Shown here: positions 37,504-45,545 of the stretch, piece by piece
Layout of the letters: every line of letters starts with the position of its first letter
Position numbering within the stretch: position 1 is the first letter of the stretch
Translations under genes and position numbers: made by a program
The notes under the pieces: model-generated
What the model saw: the letters and a program-made list of their open reading frames with translations, nothing else
Database searches by the model: none
What the model was told of the DNA's origin: nothing
NCBI GenBank assembly: GCA_012862575.1
Contig: BLSF01000061.1
Span: 62,001 to 126,000, forward strand
DNA from: Parietichytrium sp. I65-24A
Lineage: Eukaryota; Sar; Bigyra; Thraustochytrida; Thraustochytriidae
DNA length: 64,000 nt
Reading direction: 5' to 3'

Positions 37504-37708
37504 GGTTTCAAAACAAGGTAGTGTAACTGACATTGAGTTGAGAGATGCCGCGGTCAGATGTCCGTTAATGTTCATATGGGTTCATCCTGAATTCTATCCT
37601 CTGACAAGAACTCTGCCCCCCCCCTCAGTGTTTTTGGTTTGCACGAATGCGTCGGGTTTGACTCGCTGCCTCATTTTGAGGCGTCAAGTTGTGGACATGT
37701 CACTGCTT
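37504..37708. repeat. Direct repeat upstream of the SIR2-like gene, copy 2
   Basis: Diverged second copy of 37257-37429, ending 55 bases before the SIR2-like start codon. Confidence 0.8.
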
Positions 37709-37762
37709 TGGAGGAGTGTCTGCTTTTGATCAAAACAGAACCCGAACTTGGACAGGCAAGGA

Positions 37763-39499
37763 ATGGAAAAAATAGAAGACAGGCAAGGAGGAGCAAAGAT
37801 GCAAAGCAACAAGAAACAAAAACTAGAAAGCACCGACAGCGAAAACGAAAAGTTGGACCGTTTGAAAGAGAAGTGTCGTGTCAAACGTATCACCGTAGTT
37901 ACGGGGACTGGAGTCAGCAAGTCCATCAACAATCGTTGTCCAACATGGGACGAGTTGAAAACGACTTTGATGGAAGAGGTCCGTGTATTGCAGGGGCCAA
38001 ATGTTCAATGGAGTGAAAGGGTGACGTATCTGTTGTCATTAAGCAAAGCTCTTGGTGATGTTTCCACTGGCAATACAAGTGACCTTTTTGATGCGTTGGG
38101 GGGTCGGGGTGCTTCCTCAAAGGACGTAGTCAACATGAGGAAAATGTTGTTTCCGAACGAATATGATGACAATTCCAATGAGCAAGTTACCAGTGGCAAT
38201 ACGAGTGGCTTTTCTGATGCGTTGGAGGGTCGTGATGCTCCCTCGTGGAATAGGTTGTTTCCGAACGGAAGTGCTAACGATATCAAGGAGCAAGTTAAAC
38301 TATATGCCACATATATCAAGGACCGAACGAGAGATTACGAAGTTGCACATGTGAAGTCTGTCACAGAAGAGGCCGGTAAGGTTTTAAAACACTACAAGTT
38401 GCAAAAGTTGGCACTGTCCATAAACGAACTTCACGTTGGCCCTGAGAATTGGCAAAATTTTGAAAAGGCCTTTAAGTCCCTCTCGAACGATCTCAACGCT
38501 GGCGGTGCATTTGTTCTAGCTGAAAGAGGACACTCACTGCAACGGCCTTACATCTGGGCCCTGAAGCACCGAGATAGACCAGGTAATTGTCCAGAAGTCA
38601 GAGATTACAATGAGAACAATGTCTTGCAATTGGTTCGTCTTTGTGTGGCAGCTAGTACAGTGAACGATAATGAGAATAATTTCTCTAGACTCCGTTCTGA
38701 GTTGTACTCCATCGCCTCAGCGCACGTTGATGTCCTTGCATTGGAGATACTGAACAAGAAACTGACAAAGTTTATGGGGAATTACCCGGCCCTGAACCAA
38801 AGTGCGATGAGGTCTATCATATCCTCCATCTTTCAACGGTTGACGCCTGAGAATCATCAAATCACAGAAGCATTGGAGAGGTTCTGCGAACTTCCAATCT
38901 TGACTGTCAACTATGACAATCTCCTTGAACAGGTGCTCGGAAGGGTCAGCATTTCCCATAACCAAATGCGTGAGGAATTGAGGCCTAATGTTGGAGGGCT
39001 TCCGAGTCAGACAAATCCGGACTTTTGGGGTGCTCGGTATGACTTTAAAGATGGCACAAAGAAGCCGTACTTGCTTAAGGCAGTGATTCATCTTCATGGA
39101 ATGTTCTACGATCGAGACAGTTCGAATGGTTTTACTTTGTTGCCATCCGAGTATGCCTGTCCAAAAGCATTGGTAGAGTTCTCACAGTTTATGGAGGGTT
39201 ATCAGGAGGACTTGCATCAAACTCTGGTGTTTATTGGGTGCGAGGGAACGATCTTTGATGATCATTTCGCCGTTTTTTTTCGGCACCCAATCTTTGAGGA
39301 GGGGTCCGACGTACGTAAGAGGGCAAATGACCCACCACGTGAACATTTTGTTCTGGTTCGTGGAGAAGCAGGGCCGTTCCAAGACAGAATTGACAACATG
39401 GGGTTCACTGCTAAATTGACTGCAGTTTCCTACGGTGCAACGCACGATCAACTGCCGGAGTTTTTACACCGCCTTGCGAACTTGCAGATTCAACAATAA
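37763..39499 (+). CDS. SIR2-like protein, predicted NAD-consuming effector
   Basis: This 578-residue protein has the spaced signatures of a SIR2-like Rossmann domain: VVTGTGVS (residues 45-52) followed by PTWDEL, TVNYDNLLE (Asn383, Asp385), HLHG with the catalytic-type His445, and VFIGCEGTIFDDHF near residue 490. The large helical insert between the first and second motifs (about residues 75-370) is as in SIR2-like (SIR2_2-type) proteins of immune systems rather than in compact histone deacetylases. Members of that group cleave NAD+ to stop infection. In a virus it could act against the host, in apoptosis-like control or against competing viruses. ATG 37763 is used. It contains two short internal repeats (SGNTSGF/TGNTSDL). 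The gene lies between duplicated copies of the upstream gene's 3' end. Confidence 0.8.
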   Translation: MEKIEDRQGGAKMQSNKKQKLESTDSENEKLDRLKEKCRVKRITVVTGTGVSKSINNRCPTWDELKTTLMEEVRVLQGPNVQWSERVTYLLSLSKALGDVSTGNTSDLFDALGGRGASSKDVVNMRKMLFPNEYDDNSNEQVTSGNTSGFSDALEGRDAPSWNRLFPNGSANDIKEQVKLYATYIKDRTRDYEVAHVKSVTEEAGKVLKHYKLQKLALSINELHVGPENWQNFEKAFKSLSNDLNAGGAFVLAERGHSLQRPYIWALKHRDRPGNCPEVRDYNENNVLQLVRLCVAASTVNDNENNFSRLRSELYSIASAHVDVLALEILNKKLTKFMGNYPALNQSAMRSIISSIFQRLTPENHQITEALERFCELPILTVNYDNLLEQVLGRVSISHNQMREELRPNVGGLPSQTNPDFWGARYDFKDGTKKPYLLKAVIHLHGMFYDRDSSNGFTLLPSEYACPKALVEFSQFMEGYQEDLHQTLVFIGCEGTIFDDHFAVFFRHPIFEEGSDVRKRANDPPREHFVLVRGEAGPFQDRIDNMGFTAKLTAVSYGATHDQLPEFLHRLANLQIQQ

Positions 39500-40114
39500 A
39501 ACAGTTTTCTTTTCTTTCTTTTAATTAAAACGCAGAACTTTTCCATTGGGGATGCGATGACGCAGCAATCACATGTCTGCGGGGTATGTATTGTAGCAAC
39601 TCTGATGAAAGATGAGCGCACGCCACTGGAAAAAAAATTAGAAGGGAAAGAGGGCTTTATTCCTTAGCACCCAAAAGAAAGAAGAAATCTCTTCAAATAA
39701 TTTACCTGCATATTGAAAGTGTTACTTTAAATTCTAATTTAATAGACTCATAAGTAGCGCCATAGCTTTGGTAGGCGTACTCAATCATTTAAAAGAAGGT
39801 TAGATAGAACTGACTCATAGAAGCTCTATTTCTCTCCATAGAATTGACAGTGAATGTGAAAATTGGACTTACTTTTCATCCTAGAGTTTTGACTTGCCGA
39901 GGACTATCATTGTTCTGGAAGGTTGTGGATACTTGTCTAGGTTAGGTCGTTAGAATAAAGCTGACCAGAAATAACCCAAATAAAAGGATACGAGTGTTCT
40001 ATGTCCTCGATTAAGTCAGCTTGAGTACTCGATTCAGTGCAAATTTTGTCGTCCAGTAAAGCAGTGGAGAAGAAAACATAACCCGGCAGAGGGGTAACGT
40101 TTTGGTTGAGAAGC
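39500..40114. other. Spacer between the SIR2-like gene and the broken C2H2 gene
   Basis: No gene is seen. It contains a decayed ACCTGC hairpin (39704-39720) in the same flanking context as the intact copies (AATAATTTACCTGCA). Confidence 0.5.
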
Positions 40115-40834
40115 ATGGAGAATGAGGACGTTGACGATCTAACAGCAGGTCTGGAGCGCGCTTCGATTGGGGCTTTGGACGGAGAGGGACTTCCAGCGGT
40201 AGAGAGTCTTGCTGATCACGAAGGCGACAACGTCGAAGAAGACAACGAACCCGATGAAGAAGAGGCTCTCGAGGAGGATGTGGAGTTGTCAAACAGGCTC
40301 ACTCCGGAATAATTGAAGGTGTTAATCGATGGAGCTCGAAACCCTGACAATCCGAATACAAGTCCACTGGATTTGTTTAAATTTTGGATGAGACAGCCAA
40401 TTGAGTTATGGTTTAAATTTACTTTCCCTCGCAACCGTCGCTATGCAGTCTCTACGATGTTGCGCCAGCCGTCCGGGAAAAACTACTGTTGTGCTATATG
40501 TACCTTGATATTTCCCAGTCTGGGAGACTTCGCAAGGCACGTCAGAGGAGTGCATTCTTTTCACGAAGGAAACCCGGAAAGGAAAGTAGAAAGGAGAAAG
40601 GAACTGCTCATATTTTTGAAAAGTTCTGTGCCCGAGCACCGTGACCTCGAAATTCCTGAAGATAGTGCAGAAGTGATTGCTCTGTACAACAGAGTCATCT
40701 TGAGAAAATTCATGATGGGTGGAGTACCCGAGGGGAGATTACAGCGAATGCTTTTTGACAACGTTCTCAAAACAGAAGCTTCATTTGCAGTATTGATGCG
40801 TTTCAGGAGAGCAAAAAAAAATGAAAGGTCCTGA
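40115..40834 (+). pseudogene. C2H2-type protein gene interrupted by one in-frame TAA
   Basis: From ATG 40115 an acidic 65-codon segment ends at TAA (40310-40312). The same frame then continues without another stop to 40834. The second part has a proper C2H2 finger (CCAICTLIF, then HVRGVH) and a basic helical C-terminus. The two parts would form one 239-codon gene with the same plan as the gene at 22124-22759. Either the gene is newly broken, the stop is read through, or the second part is started separately (no ATG stands near its beginning). It shares the inserted segment with the SIR2-like gene. Confidence 0.6.
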
Positions 40835-40957
40835 TTTGGAAGCAAGTTGGGTTGGATGATGGTGGTGACAAGGTATGATCTTTACCTCTTGCCAAGACCG
40901 CCCGCCCGTTCTTGATCTAAGAGAAGCTATTGTACGCAAGAGTTGCAAACCTTAAGC

Positions 40958-41278
40958 TGCCGAGTTGCCGTTCATCTCGTTAAAAGTGAGCATGGGTGAC
41001 AAGTACTACCTGACACTGATGCTCAGTCTGTTGCAGACAATGGCGGCCATCTCGGTCTATGTCAACATGGCGGTGCCGGTGTTTGCCGAGTTGGAAGAAG
41101 AAGAAGAAGAGGAAGCGGCAGCAAAACAAGAACGCCAATTCTTGATTTAGGAAAGCTAGCGGTGCAAATTTCTGCTGAAAGTGCTTGCTGTGAAGAAATC
41201 TTAACAAACCATTTACCTGCATTTTACAGGTGTTACTTTGTGTTAGACAAATAATAATAAAATCTTGAAAACTCTTGA
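40958..41278 (+). pseudogene. Detached copy of the large membrane protein 3' end
   Basis: 321 bp match 36526-36847, including the last helix, the Glu/Ala tail, the stop codon (41148-41150) and the ACCTGC hairpin, with only a few substitutions. An internal ATG could express about 50 residues, but it is most simply a gene-end remnant left by an insertion or unequal crossover. Confidence 0.85.
41215..41231. terminator. ACCTGC hairpin 2
   Basis: ACCTGCATTTTACAGGT, one mismatch in the stem. Confidence 0.45.
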
Positions 41279-41750
41279 TAGCGCTATGTACTGAATCGCC
41301 TAACCGGAGGTTCGGACAGAACGCAACGAACCTTCGCCGTACAGTTTCCACTTGCTATGATTAGCAAATGTGGTCTAATATTTTTTAAAAAGAGCAAGAC
41401 ATCTCGAAATAAATTCGATGGGGACAAGTTTCACTAACATAAAAGGCAGATCGAATCCCCCGTTCTGTTCTATTTTATGCAACTAAGTAGGTTTGATATA
41501 GGTCTGGTACTACCTCTTCCATTCTGAATTTTGAATTATTTGGAGGCTGAATCAGTAGTCTGTGATTGATACAGCACGGGTCCTATTTGCTTCAGAACAT
41601 TAATTGTAGAATTAGAACACAACCCGTTGCTTAATGTACGGTAAGTCATTGATTGAGAACAAGAGACTCTGGAGATGGTGGTTTCGCAATCCCCAAACGT
41701 TCGAATCTCCGAGGAGCAACAAACGCAGTTGAAAGCAACGCCGACGCACC

Positions 41751-42341
41751 ATGCCTCGCGCAATCCCTCTCGCATTGGCGTGCATGATTTTGACCATAGC
41801 GAGGCAAGCTCATGGGACAGCTTTGAACAATGCGCAAGGGGCTCTTCAGCAAGAAAGGCAGCGATCGAGGAACGATATTGTCGACACATTGTGCCAAGAT
41901 TTGTATGGAATGATTGATCAAAGTGAGCAAAATGGTACATTGCCATTTGTGAACACGTACGACTTTACTTACATCCTCGTCGGGAAAGCTAATACGTACA
42001 GTAGCGACGTAGTAAGGGTGAGTAACAACACATGTGTCAAAATGGACCTCCCAGTGACTCGTGACTTTGAAAATTTTACTGCTGTGATCAGCAACTATCG
42101 CGGTGAGTGGGGCTACGTGCTCAACAGCACTACGGTCGATTCCAGTGGAACTGGATCCGGTTTTGGGCCTGCTTCTGTCACAACAGTTTTGGAGGTTCAA
42201 CCACGTGATATGTACGCCATCACTATAAATATCTCGTGGCCAACAGATCACCCGACTGCATCCCCGACAAACATTGCCACGTCCCTGTCAGGTTCAGTGG
42301 TAGCAGCACTCTTGATTACTCTAAGGGCTGTGGCTCGCTAA
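41751..42341 (+). CDS. Secreted or GPI-type surface glycoprotein candidate
   Basis: This 196-residue protein begins with a clear signal peptide (about residues 1-22, ending QAHG). It has an ectodomain with at least five N-glycosylation sequons and two Cys, then a Ser/Thr/Pro-rich stem. It ends in a short hydrophobic segment (VVAALLITL) close to the C-terminus. That ending fits a GPI-attachment signal or a weak membrane anchor. No family is recognised. It lies alone between two copies of the membrane gene 3' end. Confidence 0.6.
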   Translation: MPRAIPLALACMILTIARQAHGTALNNAQGALQQERQRSRNDIVDTLCQDLYGMIDQSEQNGTLPFVNTYDFTYILVGKANTYSSDVVRVSNNTCVKMDLPVTRDFENFTAVISNYRGEWGYVLNSTTVDSSGTGSGFGPASVTTVLEVQPRDMYAITINISWPTDHPTASPTNIATSLSGSVVAALLITLRAVAR

Positions 42342-42376
42342 CCAGAATACAAAAATTCACTTCACATTCTTGCTTT

Positions 42377-42553
42377 TTTTTTTGGAGGCTGCCGAGTTAG
42401 AAGTGAGGATGGGTGACAAGTACTACCTAACAGTGATGCTCACTCAGTCTGTTGCAAACAACATGGCGGCGGCCAGCGGTGCAGTTGTTTGCCGAATTAG
42501 AGGAAATCTCTCGACAAATAATTTACCTGCATTTTGCAGGTGTTACCTTATAT
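42377..42553 (+). pseudogene. Third, diverged copy of the large membrane protein 3' end
   Basis: It shares TTTTTGGAGG, GCCGAG, ATGGGTGACAAGTACTACCT and the ACCTGC hairpin in order with 36512-36805, with deletions and frame breaks between them. It extends further 5' than copy 2, so the two duplicates did not arise in one event. Confidence 0.75.
42525..42541. terminator. ACCTGC hairpin 3
   Basis: ACCTGCATTTTGCAGGT, perfect stem. Confidence 0.45.
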
Positions 42554-42609
42554 TATATATTATTACTAATCTAGTATCGAAAATTCAGTGTTTACAAGGG
42601 CACGAGGAC

Positions 42610-43440
42610 TCAGCTGACTTTCATCTGGTGAATTCCACTTTGCTGCGCGAACTCCTTCAGCTTCAAAAGGCGGTTCAGATTTACCTTCGACACGTTGTAC
42701 TTCGGATTGTGGGCCACATGATTCCTGATAATTCTCAGGTCTTTGCACTCCTTATCGCCGCTATCTGCACCTTTTTTGATGAATATTTCTATTTCTTTGT
42801 ACTCATGGAGATAACTGCCATTGCGATATACGCTGCTGTTCTCGATGCACACCTTTTCATGCTTTGCCTTCACAAGAAGCTCTGACAAGTTTTTCACCAT
42901 CTCATTTGCCTTCTCGACGCCCATCGTGTGTTGCTTTTGAGCCTCTTCCTGCAGGATCTGACATGTCTTGATGACTTTTTCGAGTTGCTCAATCTCGTCC
43001 TTGTGATTGGATTCGAGTTGCTCAATCTCGTCCTTGTGATTGGATTCGGTCAACATAACCTTCGTTGCTGCGCCTGATACACCACCTGCTGCAACTTTCA
43101 CGGCCGTTGGTATGGCAGCTTTTGCACCGGCGCTCTGTAGAGCCTTAAACACTGGGATCAAAATTTCCCTCCTCTGCCAACCCGCTGCGATCGATTTAAC
43201 AGCAACACCACCGGAGGTGAATCCTAGCGCAGAAATCAAATACAACGCAACTGGCGCTGCTGCGACAGCACCACTAACCCCAACACCAATCATGGTGTAG
43301 TTAGGGTATTCCAGGGCCTTCTCCTTCGCGGCGCACGCGGCGGTTGCACCGCCAGCAAAGACCTTCTCCATTGCGGTGCTCACGGCACCCGCACCGCCAG
43401 CAGCAACCTGCGTGACGCGCTCTCTGAGTCCATCCATCAT
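42610..43440 (-). CDS. ISG12/IFI6-like membrane segment + coiled coil + HEPN-like domain
   Basis: This 276-residue protein has three parts. Residues about 48-130 are Gly/Ala-rich and hydrophobic and contain ALGFTSGGVA and KSIAAGWQ, the hallmark of the interferon-inducible ISG12/IFI6-27 family, whose members insert in mitochondrial or ER membranes and influence cell death. Residues 133-190 are coiled coil with an exact repeat of SNHKDEIEQLE. The C-terminal part holds RNHVAH (Arg239-His244), the Rx4H signature of HEPN RNases, in a helical setting (DLRIIRNHVAHNP). Membrane module plus HEPN nuclease would be an immune-effector-like architecture. The first assignment is fairly strong, the HEPN one moderate. 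ATG 43440 is used. Confidence 0.6.
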   Translation of the reverse strand: MMDGLRERVTQVAAGGAGAVSTAMEKVFAGGATAACAAKEKALEYPNYTMIGVGVSGAVAAAPVALYLISALGFTSGGVAVKSIAAGWQRREILIPVFKALQSAGAKAAIPTAVKVAAGGVSGAATKVMLTESNHKDEIEQLESNHKDEIEQLEKVIKTCQILQEEAQKQHTMGVEKANEMVKNLSELLVKAKHEKVCIENSSVYRNGSYLHEYKEIEIFIKKGADSGDKECKDLRIIRNHVAHNPKYNVSKVNLNRLLKLKEFAQQSGIHQMKVS

Positions 43441-43873
43441 ATAGCTACCAACTCCACGACGCGCGTGCTTGCCTCCCCCCGCCAAGCATCCACCGTGTTT
43501 GTCTGTCCTTCAAGGTAACCTGATCTAGAGTCTTTATACTTTGATTAATTAAAGAGCACCCTAATACATTGAGGTATTTGCAGTTAGATAATTGACTATG
43601 AGCAAAAAATGGACCCGTATAGGCTGTCTACCGGTATTTGTTGAGTATAACAGAAGGGGAAAGTGAGCAAACTGCAGATTCACTTTCTTATGCATTTGTA
43701 TAAGAGCGTGTTATTCGAGAAATTTCTTGTTCTCGGAGCGCCTCCGAGTAGGGAGAGGAACATGAAGAACAACGAAACGACCACCAATTCTTGAGGACCT
43801 TTTTCTTACCTCTAAAAAATGAGACCACTGTCACAAAGTTCGCGAACTAGTTAAAAATTTTATCGAGAAAATG

Positions 43874-43890
43874 ACCTGCATTTTACAGGT
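43874..43890. terminator. ACCTGC hairpin 4
   Basis: ACCTGCATTTTACAGGT within the long direct repeat; not directly after a gene, so a terminator role is doubtful here. Confidence 0.35.
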
Positions 43891-43944
43891 CTTGCTGTGC
43901 TGATGGTTTATTTGGACTGACAGTAGGTTGGTTGGTTGATGGTT

Positions 43945-44004
43945 GCGACAACGTTTATTTCACTCTTGCATTGGAAATGCAACGGGTAAAATCAACGGTG
44001 TCGC
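43945..44004. repeat. Palindromic element, copy F
   Basis: A 60-bp sequence from GCGACAACGTTTATTT to AAATCAACGGTGTCGC. Confidence 0.85.
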
Positions 44005-44194
44005 CAAATCAACCTCACGCACATGGAAACAAAAGCTCTTAGTATTGAATTTCAATAGTCAGGAAGATCTTAACTGTCAGGTTTATGACGCAATTTAAGT
44101 ACTATTATATACTAGATCAGTCAAATAGTGATGACGTATTTAAGTACATCGGATCGGCTACTTTTTCTTCTCTCAGCAAAAGTACAATCCACAT

Positions 44195-44272
44195 CGCGCA
44201 CCGCACTGCACCGCACCGCACTGCACCGCACCGCACTGCACCGCACCGCACTGCACCGCACTGCACCGCACC
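44195..44272. repeat. 15-bp tandem repeat (CACTGCACCGCACCG)n
   Basis: About five units with slight length variation directly before the start codon at 44287. They keep several frames open on both strands. Confidence 0.85.
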
Positions 44273-44286
44273 AACCGGGTGTCAGG

Positions 44287-45351
44287 ATGTCGACGACAGG
44301 AGACGATGTGCGCAGTGCCGATAGAGGGCAGAAACGCGGACGATACAGTCAAGGTATGGACAGCGACAATGAACGTCAGAAAAAACTGAAGAGAGAGACG
44401 GAAAGTCTTGATGTCCACAACGCACCGTCTAAATCAGATCCACTGAGTTTGTTGCAACATGAAATGAATAAATTGTCGGATATAATGAAGACAAACTTCG
44501 AGAAGATAAGAGGAGATCTATCGAATTTATCCAACGATGTGAAAGATTTAAAGTCTACAATGGGGGAAGTATTTGAGTACGCTGCACGACCATCACTGCA
44601 AGCCTTGGTAGGATCGCGACCAAGTGAGCCCTTCATGATTCGAGACTGTTACGGATTTATCCGTCGCACTCTTCCGAGACCACCTTATCTCAGAACGAAC
44701 AGCGATTCTCCACCAGCGAAGCTTGATCACATGAGAAGTAGATCTCTTGCCAAAGGACTTGCCACTGAGAATAGTTTCCGCAAATACAAACGTTTACTGA
44801 ATCTTGTTCGATTGTGCTTTCCTAACGGCCCTCGATGGCGATTTGAAAAGGAACATCATCAGCATCATATTTCCATGAGTGAAGTACTGGAGTCAGACGC
44901 TGCTGTTCGAATTCTTTATGGACTTGTTTTGGCGAATGCGAAAGAACCGGATGTTATGGACCTGAAAGAGACATATGGTTGTGACGCATTAGCGAATAGT
45001 ATGGACATTGACGTACGTGGTGAAAGTAAGTGGTTGGCGCCAAATCGTGTTCACATTTGGATTGGTGAACTCAAAATGGGGAGAATGAGTTATAAGGATT
45101 CTTCTCCATCCAAGCAACTGCTACATGGATGGATGCAGTTGCAACTTCGCTGTGCTGCTTTGGCGTGGTGTGTTCATCTTTTGAATGTGCACGATGAGAA
45201 ATTCAAAAAAAAACCGCTGCATGCGACGATTGAAGGGCGACTGTATTTCAGGCAAAAGTTCACTAAAAGTGTACCCGAACTTCCAAAGCGACCAGCATAT
45301 GTATCTGGCCCTGAGGGAATCGAGTGGGACGTACAAGTCCATGGGATTTAG
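44287..45351 (+). CDS. Protein with coiled coil and a possible PD-(D/E)XK nuclease-like domain
   Basis: This 354-residue protein starts at ATG 44287; an upstream in-frame ATG at 44128 would add 53 residues, mostly encoded by the 15-bp repeat. It has a charged N-terminus with a basic patch (KKLKR) and a heptad segment at about residues 55-95. In the C-terminal half the strand VHIWIGELK (Glu261, Lys263) lies 20 residues after acidic DID (240-242) and is followed by a Gln/Leu helix. This D...ExK arrangement is compatible with PD-(D/E)XK nucleases, as in some secreted effector-type proteins of protists and fungi. The call is a pattern-level hypothesis. Confidence 0.5.
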   Translation: MSTTGDDVRSADRGQKRGRYSQGMDSDNERQKKLKRETESLDVHNAPSKSDPLSLLQHEMNKLSDIMKTNFEKIRGDLSNLSNDVKDLKSTMGEVFEYAARPSLQALVGSRPSEPFMIRDCYGFIRRTLPRPPYLRTNSDSPPAKLDHMRSRSLAKGLATENSFRKYKRLLNLVRLCFPNGPRWRFEKEHHQHHISMSEVLESDAAVRILYGLVLANAKEPDVMDLKETYGCDALANSMDIDVRGESKWLAPNRVHIWIGELKMGRMSYKDSSPSKQLLHGWMQLQLRCAALAWCVHLLNVHDEKFKKKPLHATIEGRLYFRQKFTKSVPELPKRPAYVSGPEGIEWDVQVHGI

Positions 45352-45407
45352 CACATCATAATCTTCTTTTTTTAATTTTAAATACAAATACCACCGAATC
45401 ATTCACG

Positions 45408-45518
45408 AATTCTTTCCAATGACTGACTGACTACCTGACTCTGATGCTCAGTTTCCAGTGCAATTCTTTCCAATGACTGACTGACTAGTCACTGACTCTG
45501 ACGCTTAGTTTCCACTGC
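45408..45518. repeat. Tandem duplication of about 55 bp
   Basis: Two units, each AATTCTTTCCAATGACTGAC followed by CTGACTCTGA, at 45408-45461 and 45462-45518, in the spacer between two convergent genes. Confidence 0.85.
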
Positions 45519-45545
45519 AAATATATTCAGAGCCAATAACCTTCA

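Larger units (their letters stand above)
36848..37762. other. Repeat-bearing spacer upstream of the SIR2-like gene
   Basis: No supported gene is seen. About 36985-37067 is a diverged copy of the 43945/47095 element with its flank (CACTCTTGCATT, then CCTCACGCAC). Two direct repeats follow at 37257-37429 and 37504-37708. Confidence 0.5.
40835..41750. other. Spacer holding the second 3'-end duplicate
   Basis: Apart from the duplicate at 40958-41278 no gene is supported. Frames at 41536-41946 and 41646-42251 on the minus strand are antisense to the glycoprotein gene. Confidence 0.5.
43826..44024. repeat. Long direct repeat, left copy (hairpin plus palindromic element)
   Basis: About 190 bp similar to 46989-47170. 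It starts TGTCACAAAGTTCGCGAACT, includes an ACCTGC hairpin, GGTTGATGGTTGCGACAACG and the palindromic element, and ends CCTCACGC. The pair flanks the genes at 44287-46751. Confidence 0.85.
43441..44286. other. Repeat-bearing spacer upstream of the gene at 44287
   Basis: It contains hairpin 43874, the long direct repeat 43826-44024, palindromic element F, and the 15-bp repeat 44195-44272. A TATATAC stretch at 44105-44111 is the likely promoter of the next gene, implying a leader of about 150 nt that spans the repeat. Confidence 0.5.

Noticed and set aside
37639-38016. 125-codon frame overlapping the SIR2-like start
   Set aside because: It is the shadow of the SIR2-like gene in another frame and begins inside the upstream direct repeat.
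41646-42251. 201-codon minus-strand frame
   Set aside because: It is antisense to the glycoprotein gene, which has a clear signal peptide and sequons in its own frame.
42370-42885. 171-codon plus-strand frame
   Set aside because: It is antisense to the ISG12-HEPN gene and joins the decayed gene-end duplicate to it.
44128-44286. N-terminal extension of the gene at 44287
   Set aside because: It consists mostly of the translated 15-bp repeat; kept only as an alternative because the likely promoter lies upstream of it.
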